DNA from: Hydractinia symbiolongicarpus
Lineage: Eukaryota > Cnidaria > Hydrozoa > Anthoathecata > Hydractiniidae
NCBI RefSeq assembly: GCF_029227915.1
Contig: NC_079876.1
Coordinates: forward strand, 32,905,828 to 32,969,827
Direction of reading: 5' to 3'
DNA length: 64,000 nt
Shown: in pieces, positions 1-8,651 of the stretch
Layout of the letters: every line of letters starts with the position of its first letter
Position numbering within the stretch: position 1 is the stretch's first letter
The notes under the pieces: model-generated
The model's database searches: none
Told to the model about the DNA's origin: nothing
The model's input: only the letters and a program-made list of their open reading frames with translations
Made by a program: the position numbers and the translations under genes

Positions 1-203
1 TTCATTTTTGATGAGACGCTGAATAAAAGAAGTTTAATCGCCGGCAAACGAAAACCTGCGATTTTCCGTAAATCCCGGATTCGGCCCGTATAGTCAAAAG
101 TATACAAAGAAAGTACCCAGGGAGTAAACTCATTTCTCGAACGATTTTATAAATTATTTTTTCACCGCTAAAACGCATGAGACTTGTATTTTTCAAAAAT
201 GTT
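1..203. repeat. Representative 203-bp monomer with internal landmarks
   Basis: The first monomer serves as a coordinate frame. Positions 10-20 hold gatgagacgct, 22-27 AATAAA, 40-45 the palindrome gccggc, 59-75 the GC-rich part with repeated tcccg, 88-105 the GTATA/TATAC dyad, 116-130 cccagggagtaaact, 144-162 two runs of T around aaatta, 163-181 caccactaaaacgcatgag, and 193-203 the left arm of the long dyad that continues into the next copy. By hand count the consensus has 41 C and 35 G. Roughly positions 41-90 are 58% G+C and 141-203 only 25%. This two-part composition is seen in all subtypes. The phase chosen is arbitrary, because a tandem array has no natural start. Confidence 0.9.
88..105. 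repeat. GTATA / TATAC dyad with 8-nt spacer, first copy
   Basis: GTATA (88-92) and TATAC (101-105) are reverse complements around the spacer GTCAAAAG. The dyad is kept in most monomers and also in the subtype with spacer GTCGAATG. It is broken in T1 (ataatcaaaaaaatac), in T2 (ctcatagtc), in the monomers with cagaagtgtac, and by the 11-bp deletion of T4. It overlaps the interval in which several hybrid monomers change type. Confidence 0.75.
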
Positions 204-214
204 TTCATTTTTGA
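193..214. repeat. 22-bp inverted repeat (9-bp arms, TTTT loop), first perfect copy
   Basis: The left arm TCAAAAATG (193-201) is the exact reverse complement of the right arm CATTTTTGA (206-214), with a TTTT loop. The same dyad, perfect or nearly so, recurs once per monomer across the array. Common variants are a C-to-T change in the left arm (ttaaaaatg, leaving a G-T pair), loop changes TATT (T11) and TTGT (T9), and arm changes in T10 and T4. On either strand it could form a hairpin in single-stranded DNA or RNA, or a small cruciform. No function is shown by the sequence. Confidence 0.85.
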
Positions 215-490
215 TGAGACGCTGAGTAAAAGAAGTTTAATCGCCGGCAAACGAAAACCTGCGATTTCCCGTAAATCCCGGACTCGGCCCGTATAGTCAA
301 AAGTATACAAAGAAAGTACCCGGGGTGTAAACTCATTTCCCGAACGATTTTTTAAATTATTATTTCACCACTAAATCCCATGAGACTTGTAGTTTTCAAA
401 AATGTTTTCATTTTTGATGACACGCTTAATAAAAGAGGTTTAATCCCCGGCAAACGAAAACCCGCAATTTCCCGTAAATCGCGGGCTTGC

Positions 491-504
491 CCCGTATAGT
501 CGAA
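491..504 (-). other. CENP-B-box-like site, one base short
   Basis: Read on the minus strand the site is TTCG-ACT-A-TA-CGGG. The mammalian CENP-B box core is TTCG-N4-A-NN-CGGG, so all nine constrained bases are present in order but the first spacer has three bases instead of four. The site occurs in monomers carrying cccgtatagtcgaa (for example T7, T10 and M3), not in the majority form cccgtatagtcaaaa. With altered spacing, binding by a CENP-B-like protein is unproven. It may be chance. Confidence 0.3.
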
Positions 505-811
505 TGTATACAAAGAATGTACCCTGTAAGTAAACTCATTTCCAGAACGATTCTTTAAATTATTTTTTCACCACTAAAACGCATAAGACTTGTAGTTTTC
601 AAAAATGTTTTCATTTTTGATGAGACGCTGAATAAAAGAAGTTTAATCGCCGGCAAACGAAAACCTGCGATTTTCCGTAAATCCCTGATTCGGCCGTATA
701 GTCAAAAGTATACAAAGAAAGTACCCAGGGAGTAAACTAATTTCCCAAACGATTTTTTAAATTATTATTTCACCACTAAAGCCCATGAGACTTGTAGTTT
801 TTAAAAATGTT

Positions 812-1826
812 TTCATTTTTGATGAGACGCTGAATAAAAGAAGTTTAATCGCCGGCAAACGAAAACCTGCGATTTTCCGTAAATCCCGGATTCGGCCCGT
901 ATAGTCAAAAGTATACAAAGAAAGTACCCAGGGAGTAAACTCATTTCTCGAACGATTTTATAAATTATTTTTTCACCGCTAAAACGCATGAGACTTGTAG
1001 TTTTCAAAAATGTTTTCATTTTTGATGAGACGCTGAGTAAAAGAAGTTTAATCGCCGGCAAACGAAAACCTGCGATTTCCCGTAAATCCCGGACTCGGCC
1101 CGTATAGTCAAAAGTATACAAAGAAAGTACCCGGGGTGTAAACTCATTTCCCGAACGATTTTTTAAATTATTATTTCACCACTAAATCCCATGAGACTTG
1201 TAGTTTTCAAAAATGTTTTCATTTTTGATGACACGCTTAATAAAAGAGGTTTAATCCCCGGCAAACGAAAACCCGCAATTTCCCGTAAATCGCGGGCTTG
1301 CCCCGTATAGTCGAATGTATACAAAGAATGTACCCTGTAAGTAAACTCATTTCCAGAACGATTCTTTAAATTATTTTTTCACCACTAAAACGCATAAGAC
1401 TTGTAGTTTTCAAAAATGTTTTCATTTCTGATGAGACGCTGAATAAAAGAAGTTTAATCGCCGGCAAACGAAAACCCGACATTTCCCGTAAATCCCGGGC
1501 TTGGCCCGTATAGTCAAAAGCATACAAAGAAAGTACCCTGTGAGTAAACTCATTTCCAGAACGATTTTTTAAATTATTTTTTCACCACTAAAACGCATAA
1601 GACTTGTAGTTTTCAAAAATGTTTTCATTTTTGATGAGACGCTGAATAAAAGAAGTTTAATCGCCGGCAAACGAAAACCTGCGATTTTCCGTAAATCCCT
1701 GATTCGGCCCGTATAGTCAAAAGTATACAAAGAAAGTACCCAGGGAGTAAACTAATTTCCCAAACGATTTTTTAAATTATTATTTCACCACTAAAGCCCA
1801 TGAGACTTGTAGTTTTTAAAAATGTT
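812..1826. repeat. M-series HOR unit, complete 5-mer (M1 M2 M3 M4 M5)
   Basis: This 1,015-bp unit is exactly five monomers. M4 starts near 1424 and is marked by catttctgatg, cccgacatttcc, cgggcttggccc and agcatacaaag. M1-M3 match the preceding unit almost base for base, so the two units are a recent tandem duplication that differs mainly by presence of M4. Confidence 0.8.
1496..1508. repeat. Short GC hairpin of the gggcttggccc subtype
   Basis: CGGGC (1496-1500) and GCCCG (1504-1508) pair around TTG. This 5-bp stem exists only in monomers reading cgggcttggcccg, such as T7 and several M, R and S monomers. In the commoner subtype the same place reads cggactcggcccg and the stem is broken. It is a subtype marker, usually linked with gtcgaatgtatac just downstream. 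Confidence 0.6.
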
Positions 1827-2841
1827 TTCATTTTTGATGAGACGCTGAATAAAAGAAGTTTAATCGCCGGCAAACGAAAACCTGCGATTTTCCGTAAATC
1901 CCGGATTCGGCCCGTATAGTCAAAAGTATACAAAGAAAGTACCCAGGGAGTAAACTCATTTCTCGAACGATTTTATAAATTATTTTTTCACCGCTAAAAC
2001 GCATGAGACTTGTAGTTTTCAAAAATGTTTTCATTTTTGATGAGACGCTGAGTAAAAGAAGTTTAATCGCCGGCAAACGAAAACCTGCGATTTCCCGTAA
2101 ATCCCGGACTCGGCCCGTATAGTCAAAAGTATACAAAGAAAGTACCCGGGGTGTAAACTCATTTCCCGAACGATTTTTTAAATTATTATTTCACCACTAA
2201 ATCCCATGAGACTTGTAGTTTTCAAAAATGTTTTCATTTTTGATGACACGCTTAATAAAAGAGGTTTAATCCCCGGCAAACGAAAACCCGCAATTTCCCG
2301 TAAATCGCGGGCTTGCCCCGTATAGTCGAATGTATACAAAGAATGTACCCTGTAAGTAAACTCATTTCCAGAACGATTCTTTAAATTATTTTTTCACCAC
2401 TAAAACGCATAAGACTTGTAGTTTTCAAAAATGTTTTCATTTCTGATGAGACGCTGAATAAAAGAAGTTTAATCGCCGGCAAACGAAAACCCGACATTTC
2501 CCGTAAATCCCGGGCTTGGCCCGTATAGTCAAAAGCATACAAAGATAGTACCCAGGGAGTAAACTCATTTTCCGAACGATTTTTTAATTTATTTTTTCAC
2601 CACTAAAACGCATGAGACTTGTAGTTTTCAAAAATGTTTTCATTTTTGATGAGACGCTGAATAAAAGAAGTTTAATCGCCGGCAAACGAAAACCTGCGAT
2701 TTTCCGTAAATCCCGGATTCGGCCCGTATAGTCAAAAGTATACAAAGAAAGTACCCAGGGAGTAAACTAATTTTCCAAACGATTTTGTAAATTATTATTT
2801 CACCACTAAAGCCCATGAGACTTGTAGTTTTTAAAAATGTT
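1827..2841. repeat. M-series HOR unit, 5-mer with variant M4 and M5
   Basis: M1-M3 repeat the previous unit with a shift of 1,015 bp. M4 differs at its end (aaagatagtacccaggg), and the M5-like monomer starting at 2639 reads cggattcggcccg and aactaattttccaaacg. The unit passes into a run of less regular monomers at 2842. Confidence 0.75.
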
Positions 2842-3247
2842 TTCATTTTTGATGAGACGCTGAATAAAAGAAGTTTAATCGCCGGCAAACGAAAACCTGC
2901 GATTTCCCGTAAATCCCGGACTCGGCCCGTATAGTCAAAAGTATACAAAGAAAGTACCCAGGGAGTAAACTCATTTCCCGAACGATTTTTTAAATTATTT
3001 TTTCACCACTAAAACGCATGAGACTTGTAGTTTTCAGAAATGTTTTCATTTTTGATGAGACGCTTAATGAAAGTGGTTTAATCGCCGGCAAACGAAAACC
3101 CGCGATTTCCCGTAAATCCCGGGCTTGGCCCGTATAGTCAAATGTATACAAAGAAAGTAGCCAGGGAGTAAATTTATTTCCCGAACGATTTTTTAAATTA
3201 TTTTTTCACCACTAAAACGCATGAGACTTGTAGTTTTTAAAAATGTT
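2842..3247. repeat. Two single monomers linking M and N series
   Basis: The monomer at 2842 is the common consensus type. The next (about 3045) carries ttcagaaatg, gacgcttaatgaaagtgg and gtagccagggagtaaattt. Both are also present in the copies near 13769 and 49732, so they travel with the large duplicated segment. Confidence 0.7.
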
Positions 3248-4061
3248 TTCATTTTTGATGAGACGCTGAATGAAAGAAGTTTAATCGCCGGCAAACGAAA
3301 ACCTGCGATTTCCCGTAAATCCCAGACTCGACCCGTATAGTCAAAAGTATACAAAGAAAGTACCTAGGGTTTAAACTCATTTCCCGAACTATTTTTTAAA
3401 TTATTATTTCACCACTAAAGCCCATGAGACTTGTAGTTTTTAAAAATGTTTCCATTTTTGATGAGACGCTGAATAAAAGAACTTTAATCGCCGGCAAACG
3501 AAAACCCGCGACTTCCCGTAAATCCCGGACTCGGCCCGTATAGTCAAAAGTATACAAAGAAAGTACCCAGGGAGTAAACTCATTTCCCGAACGATTTTTT
3601 ATATTATATTTTCACCACTAAAACGCATGAGACTTGTAGTTTTCAAAAATGTTTTCATTTTTGATGAGACGCTGAATGAAAGAAGTTTAATCGCCGGCAA
3701 ACGAAAACCTGCGATTTCCCGTAAATCCCGGACTCGGCCCGTATAGTCAAAAGTATACAAAGAAAGTACCCAGGGTGTAAACTCACTTCCCGAACGATTT
3801 TTTAAATTATTATTTCACCACTAAAGCCCATGAGACTTGTAGTTTTTAAAAATGTTTTCATTTTTGATGAGACGCTGAATAAAAGAAGTTTAATCGCCGG
3901 CAAACGAAAACCCGCCATTTCCCGTAAACCCTGGACTCGGCCCGTATAATCAAAAGTATACAAAGAAAGTACCCAGGGAGTAAACTCATTTCCCGAACGA
4001 TTTTTTAAATTATTTTTTCACCACTAAAACGCATGACACTAGTAGTTTTCAAAAATGTTTT
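3248..4061. repeat. N-series 4-mer, unit 1 (N1-N4)
   Basis: N1 has tcccagactcgaccc and ctagggtttaaac, N2 has agaactttaatcg and cgacttcccg, N3 has gctgaatgaaag and aactcacttccc, and N4 has cgccatttcccg, accctgg and ataatc. The same order follows immediately with a shift of 814 bp. Confidence 0.75.
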
Positions 4062-4873
4062 TTTATTTTTGATGAGACGCGGAATAAAAGAAGTTTAATC
4101 GCCGGCAAACGAAAACCTGCGATTTCCCGTAAATCCCAGACTCGACCCGTATAGTCAAAAGTATACAAAGAAAGTACCTAGGGTGTAAACTCATTTCCCG
4201 AACTATTTTATAAATTATTATTTCACCACTAAAGCCCATGAGACTTGTAGTTTTTAAAATTGTTTCCATTTTTGATGAGACGCTGAATAAAAGAACTTTA
4301 ATCGCCGGCAAACGAAAACCCGCGACTTCCCGTAAATCCCGGACTCGGCCCGTATAGTCAAAAGTATACAAAGAAAGTACCCAGGGAGTAAACTCATTTC
4401 CCGAACGATTTTTTATATTATATTTTCACCACTAAAACGCATGAGACTTGTAGTTTTCAAAAATGTTTTCATTTTTGATGAGGCGCTGAATGAAAGAAGT
4501 TTAATCGCCGGCAAACGAAAACCTGCGATTTCCCGTAAATCCCGGACTCGGCCCGTATAGTCAAAAGTATACAAAGAAAGTACCCAGGGTGTAAACTCAC
4601 TTCCCGAACGATTTTTTAAATTATTATTTCACCACTAAAGCCCATAAGACTTGTAGTTTTTAAAAATGTTTTCATTTTTGATGAGACGCTGAATAAAAGA
4701 AGTTTAATCGCCGGCAAACGAAAACCCGCCATTTCCTGTAAACCCTGGACTCGGCCCGTATAATCAAAAGTATACAAAGAAAGTACCCAGGGAGTAAACT
4801 CATTTCCCGAACGATTTTTTAAATTATTTTTTCACCACTAAAACGCATGACACTTGTAGTTTTCAAAAATGTT
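4062..4873. repeat. N-series 4-mer, unit 2 (N1-N4)
   Basis: This is the tandem copy of the preceding unit. Its N1 begins with an expanded T run (gttttttta, near 4057), which adds two bases, and lacks the C of the usual ttcattttt start. N2 carries aaaattgtttcc. N3 carries gaggcgctg, a change not in the other copies. N4 reads cctgtaaaccctgg. Confidence 0.75.
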
Positions 4874-5224
4874 TTCATTTTTGATGAGACGTGGAATAAA
4901 AGAAGTTTAATCGGCGGCAAACGAAAACCCGCCATTTCCCGTAAACCCCGGACTCGGCCCGTATAATCAAAAAAATACAAAGAAAGTACCCAGGGAGTAA
5001 ACTCATATCCCGAACGATTTTTTAAATTATTTTTTCACCACTAAAACGCATGACACTTGTAGTTTTCAAAAATGTTTTCATTTTTGATGAGACGCTGAAT
5101 AAAAGAAGTTTAATCGCCGGCAAACGAAAACCCGCCATTTCCCGTAAACCCCGGACTCGGCCCTCATAGTCAAAAGTATACAAAGAAAGTGCCCAGGGAG
5201 TAAACTCATTTCCCGAACGATTTT
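4874..5224. repeat. T1-T2 pair, first entry into the T-series
   Basis: T1 starts near 4874 (gacgtgg, cggcggc, ataatcaaaaaaatac) and is followed by T2 (cccgccatttcccg, ggccctcatagtc). This pair precedes T3 in most HOR units downstream and ends the copy-1 duplication near 5000. Confidence 0.75.
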
Positions 5225-6837
5225 TTAAATTATTATTTCACCACTAAAGCCCATGAGACTTGTAGTTTTTAAAAATGTTTTCATTTTTGATGAGACGCTG
5301 AATAAAAGAAGTTTAAACGCCGGCAAACGAAAACCCGCGACTTTCCTTAAATCCCGGACTCCGCCCGTATAGTCAATAGTATACAAAGAAAAAACCCAGG
5401 GAGTAAACTCATTTCCCGAACGATTTTTCAAAATATTTTTTCACCACTAAAACGCATGAGACTTGTAGTTTTCAAAAATGTTTGCAATTTTGATGAGACG
5501 CTGAATAAAAGAAGTTTAATCGCCGGCAAACGAAAACCTGCGATTTCCCGTAAATCACGGACTCGGCCCGTATAGTAAAGAAAGTACCCGGGTTGTAAAC
5601 TCATTTCCCGAACGATTTTTTAAATTATTATTGCACCACTAAAACCCATGAGACTTATAGTTTTTAAAAATGTTTTCATTTTTGATGAGACGCTGAATAA
5701 AAGAAGTTTAATCGCCGGCAAACGCAAACCCGCCATTTCCCGTAAACCCCGGACTCGGCCCGTATAGTCAAAAGTATACAAAGAAAGTACCCAGGGAGTA
5801 AACTCATTTTCCGAACGATTTTTTAAATTATTTTTTCACCACTACAACGCATGAGACTTGTAGTTTTTAAAAATGTTTTCATTTTTGATAAGACGCTGAA
5901 TAAAAGAAGTTTAATCGCCCTCAAACGAAAATCCGCGATTTCCCGTAAATCCCGGACTCGGCCCGTATAGTCCAAAGTATGCAAAGAAAGTACCCAGGGA
6001 GTAAACTCATTTCCCGAAAGATTTTTTAAATTCTTTTTTCACCACTAAAACGCATGAGACTTGTAGTTTTCAAAAATGTTTTCATATTCGATGAGACGCT
6101 TAATGAAAGAGGTTTAATCGCCGGCAATCGAAAACCCGCGATTTCCCGTAAATCCCGGGCTTGGCCCGTATAGTCGAATGTATACAAAAAAAGTACCCTG
6201 TGAGTTAACACATTTCCAAAACGATTTTTTAAATTATCTTTTCACCACTAAAACGCATGAGACTTGTAGTTTTCAAAAATGTTTTCATTTTTGATGAGAC
6301 GCTGAATAAAAGAAGTTTAATCGTCGGCAAACGAAAATCCGCGATTTCCCGTAAATCCAGGACTCGGCCCGTATAGTCAAAAGTATACAAAGAAAGTACC
6401 CAGGGAGTAAACTCATTTCCCGAACGATTTTTTAAATTATTTTTTCACCACTAAAACGCATGACACTTGTAGTTTTCAAAAATGTTTTCATTTTTGATGA
6501 GACGTGGAATAAAAGAAGTTTAATCGGCGGCAAACGAAAACCCGCCATTTCCCGTAAACCCCGGACTCGGCCCGTATAATCAAAAAAATACAAAGAAAGT
6601 ACCCAGGGAGTAAACTCATATCCCGAACGATTTTTTAAATTATTTTTTCACCACTAAAACGCATGACACTTGTAGTTTTCAAAAATGTTTTCATTTTTGA
6701 TGAGACGCTGAATAAAAGAAGTTTAATCGCCGGCAAACGAAAACCCGCCATTTCCCGTAAACCCCGGACTCGGCCCTCATAGTCAAAAGTATACAAAGAA
6801 AGTGCCCAGGGAGTAAACTCATTTCCCGAACGATTTT
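5225..6837. repeat. T-series HOR, 8-mer: T3 T4 T5 T6 T7 T8 T1 T2
   Basis: Length is 1,613 bp, eight monomers less the 11-bp deletion in T4. T9, T10 and T11 are missing relative to the full unit. Markers: gtttaaacgcc near 5310, gtatagtaaag near 5568, cgccctcaaacg near 5917, and catattcgatgag near 6084, a T7 variant shared only with 7697 and 45690. T4 reads aaatcacgg, as in the next unit. Confidence 0.8.
5473..5664. repeat. 192-bp T4 monomer (11-bp deletion), first of about 21
   Basis: At 5563-5577 the usual gtatagtcaaaagtatac is shortened to gtatagtaaag. The missing 11 bases are caaaagtatac, that is the spacer and right arm of the GTATA/TATAC dyad. The same scar with the same flanks occurs near 7183, 9000, 16297, 18111, 20738, 22148, 24165, 25571, 27387, 28390, 29801, 31615, 34036, 45178, 46792, 53071, 55493, 57107, 58313 and 60125. 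One deletion followed by amplification within the HOR is the simplest account. Confidence 0.85.
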
Positions 6838-8651
6838 TTAAATTATTATTTCACCACTAAAGCCCATGAGACTTGTAGTTTTTAAAAATGTTTTCATTTT
6901 TGATGAGACGCTGAATAAAAGAAGTTTAAACGCCGGCAAACGAAAACCCGCGACTTTCCTTAAATCCCGGACTCCGCCCGTATAGTCAATAGTATACAAA
7001 GAAAAAACCCAGGGAGTAAACTCATTTCCCGAACGATTTTTCAAAATATTTTTTCACCACTAAAACGCATGAGACTTGTAGTTTTCAAAAATGTTTGCAA
7101 TTTTGATGAGACGCTGAATAAAAGAAGTTTAATCGCCGGCAAACGAAAACCTGCGATTTCCCGTAAATCACGGACTCGGCCCGTATAGTAAAGAAAGTAC
7201 CCGGGTTGTAAACTCATTTCCCGAACGATTTTTTAAATTATTATTGCACCACTAAAACCCATGAGACTTATAGTTTTTAAAAATGTTTTCATTTTTGATG
7301 AGACGCTGAATAAAAGAAGTTTAATCGCCGGCAAACGCAAACCCGCCATTTCCCGTAAACCCCGGACTCGGCCCGTATAGTCAAAAGTATACAAAGAAAG
7401 TACCCAGGGAGTAAACTCATTTTCCGAACGATTTTTTAAATTATTTTTTCACCACTACAACGCATGAGACTTGTAGTTTTTAAAAATGTTTTCATTTTTG
7501 ATAAGACGCTGAATAAAAGAAGTTTAATCGCCCTCAAACGAAAATCCGCGATTTCCCGTAAATCCCGGACTCGGCCCGTATAGTCCAAAGTATGCAAAGA
7601 AAGTACCCAGGGAGTAAACTCATTTCCCGAAAGATTTTTTAAATTCTTTTTTCACCACTAAAACGCATGAGACTTGTAGTTTTCAAAAATGTTTTCATAT
7701 TCGATGAGACGCTTAATGAAAGAGGTTTAATCGCCGGCAATCGAAAACCCGCGATTTCCCGTAAATCCCGGGCTTGGCCCGTATAGTCGAATGTATACAA
7801 AAAAAGTACCCTGTGAGTAAACACATTTCCAAAACGATTTTTTAAATTATCTTTTCACCACTAAAACGCATGAGACTTGTAGTTTTCAAAAATGTTTTCA
7901 TTTTTGATGAGACGCTGAATAAAAGAAGTTTAATCGTCGGCAAACGAAAATCCGCGATTTCCCGTAAATCCAGGACTCGGCCCGTATAGTCAAAAGTATA
8001 CAAAGAAAGTACCCAGGGAGTAAACTCATTTCCCGAACGATTTTTTAAATTATTTTTTCACCACTAAAACGCATGAGACTTGTAGTTTTCAAAAATGTTG
8101 TCATTTTTGATGAGACGCTGAATAAAAAAAGTTTAATCGCCGGCAAACGAAAACCCGCCATTTCCCGTAAACCCTGGACTCGACAGTATAGTCAAAAGTA
8201 TACAAAGAAAGTACCCAGGGAGTAAACTCATTTCCCGAACGATTTTTTATATTATTTTTTTACCACTAAACGCATGAGACTTGTAGTTTTCAAAAATATT
8301 TTCATATTTGATGGGACGCTAAATAAAAGAAGTTTAATCGCCGGCAAACGAAATCCCGCGTTTTCCCGTAAATCCGGGGCTTGGCCCGTATAGTCGAATG
8401 TATACAAAGAAAGTACCCAGGGAGTAAACTCATTTCCCGAACGATTTTTTAAATTATTTTTTCACCACTAAAACGCATGAGACTTGTAGTTTTCAAAAAT
8501 GTATTCATTTTTGATGAGACGCTGAATAAAAGAAGTTTAATCGCCGGCAAACGAAAACCCGCGATTTCCCGTAAATCCCGGACTCGGCCCGTATAGTCAA
8601 AAGTATACAAAGAAAGTCCCCAGGGAGTAAACTCATTTCCCGAACGATTTT
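6838..8651. repeat. T-series HOR, 9-mer: T3 to T11
   Basis: Length is 1,814 bp. The first six monomers repeat the previous unit with a shift of 1,613 bp, nearly base for base, then T9 (tgttgtcattt near 8096), T10 (gatgggacgct near 8311) and T11 (gtattcattt near 8501) follow. T1 and T2 are absent, so T11 is joined straight to T3. Confidence 0.8.

Larger units (their letters stand above)
1..811. repeat. M-series HOR unit, 4-mer (M1 M2 M3 M5)
   Basis: Four monomers start at 1, 204, 407 and 610. M1 has gattttccg and cggattcgg. M2 has gctgagtaaaag and cccggggtgt. M3 has gatgacacgctt, atccccggc and ctgtaagtaaac. M5 has ccctgattcgg and aactaatttccc. Length is 811 bp because M5 lost one C (cggccgtata, around 692). 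Compared with the next unit the M4 monomer is missing. M2 here has gtatttttc where the other copies have gtagttttc. Confidence 0.8.
1961..5000. repeat. Segmental duplication, copy 1 (3.04 kb)
   Basis: This span of M, N and first T1 monomers reappears at 12888-15927 with a constant shift of 10,927 bp, and its part 2061-4439 reappears at 48951-51329 with a shift of 46,890 bp. Only a handful of single-base differences were seen over 3 kb against copy 2, about 99.7% identity by eye. Monomer order, the T expansion near 4057 and the tgtttcc monomer are shared by all three copies. Confidence 0.85.

Noticed and set aside
144-162. Phased A/T tracts forming an intrinsic bend
   Set aside because: The T runs around aaatta and the following aaaa run have centres about 12 bp apart, not the helical 10-10.5 bp, so I cannot claim a bend from reading alone.
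2-310. Decayed retroelement or viral gene as source of the repeat
   Set aside because: The repeated minus-strand peptide (GFRLPAIK, SVSSKMKTFLK and similar) shows no motif of a polymerase, integrase, protease or capsid that I recognise, and no terminal repeats or target-site duplications flank any monomer.
520-530. 5-prime splice-site-like ctgtaagtaaac in M3 monomers
   Set aside because: The hexamer GTAAGT is present, but it comes from a single change in a repeated gtgagtaaac context and no exon or acceptor is seen.
1425-1450. Hammerhead ribozyme core in monomers reading catttctgatgag (CTGATGA)
   Set aside because: CTGATGAG is followed by acgctgaataaaag, with no complementary strand for stem II and no GAAA in the right place. 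Most monomers read TTGATGA. Only the short box matches.
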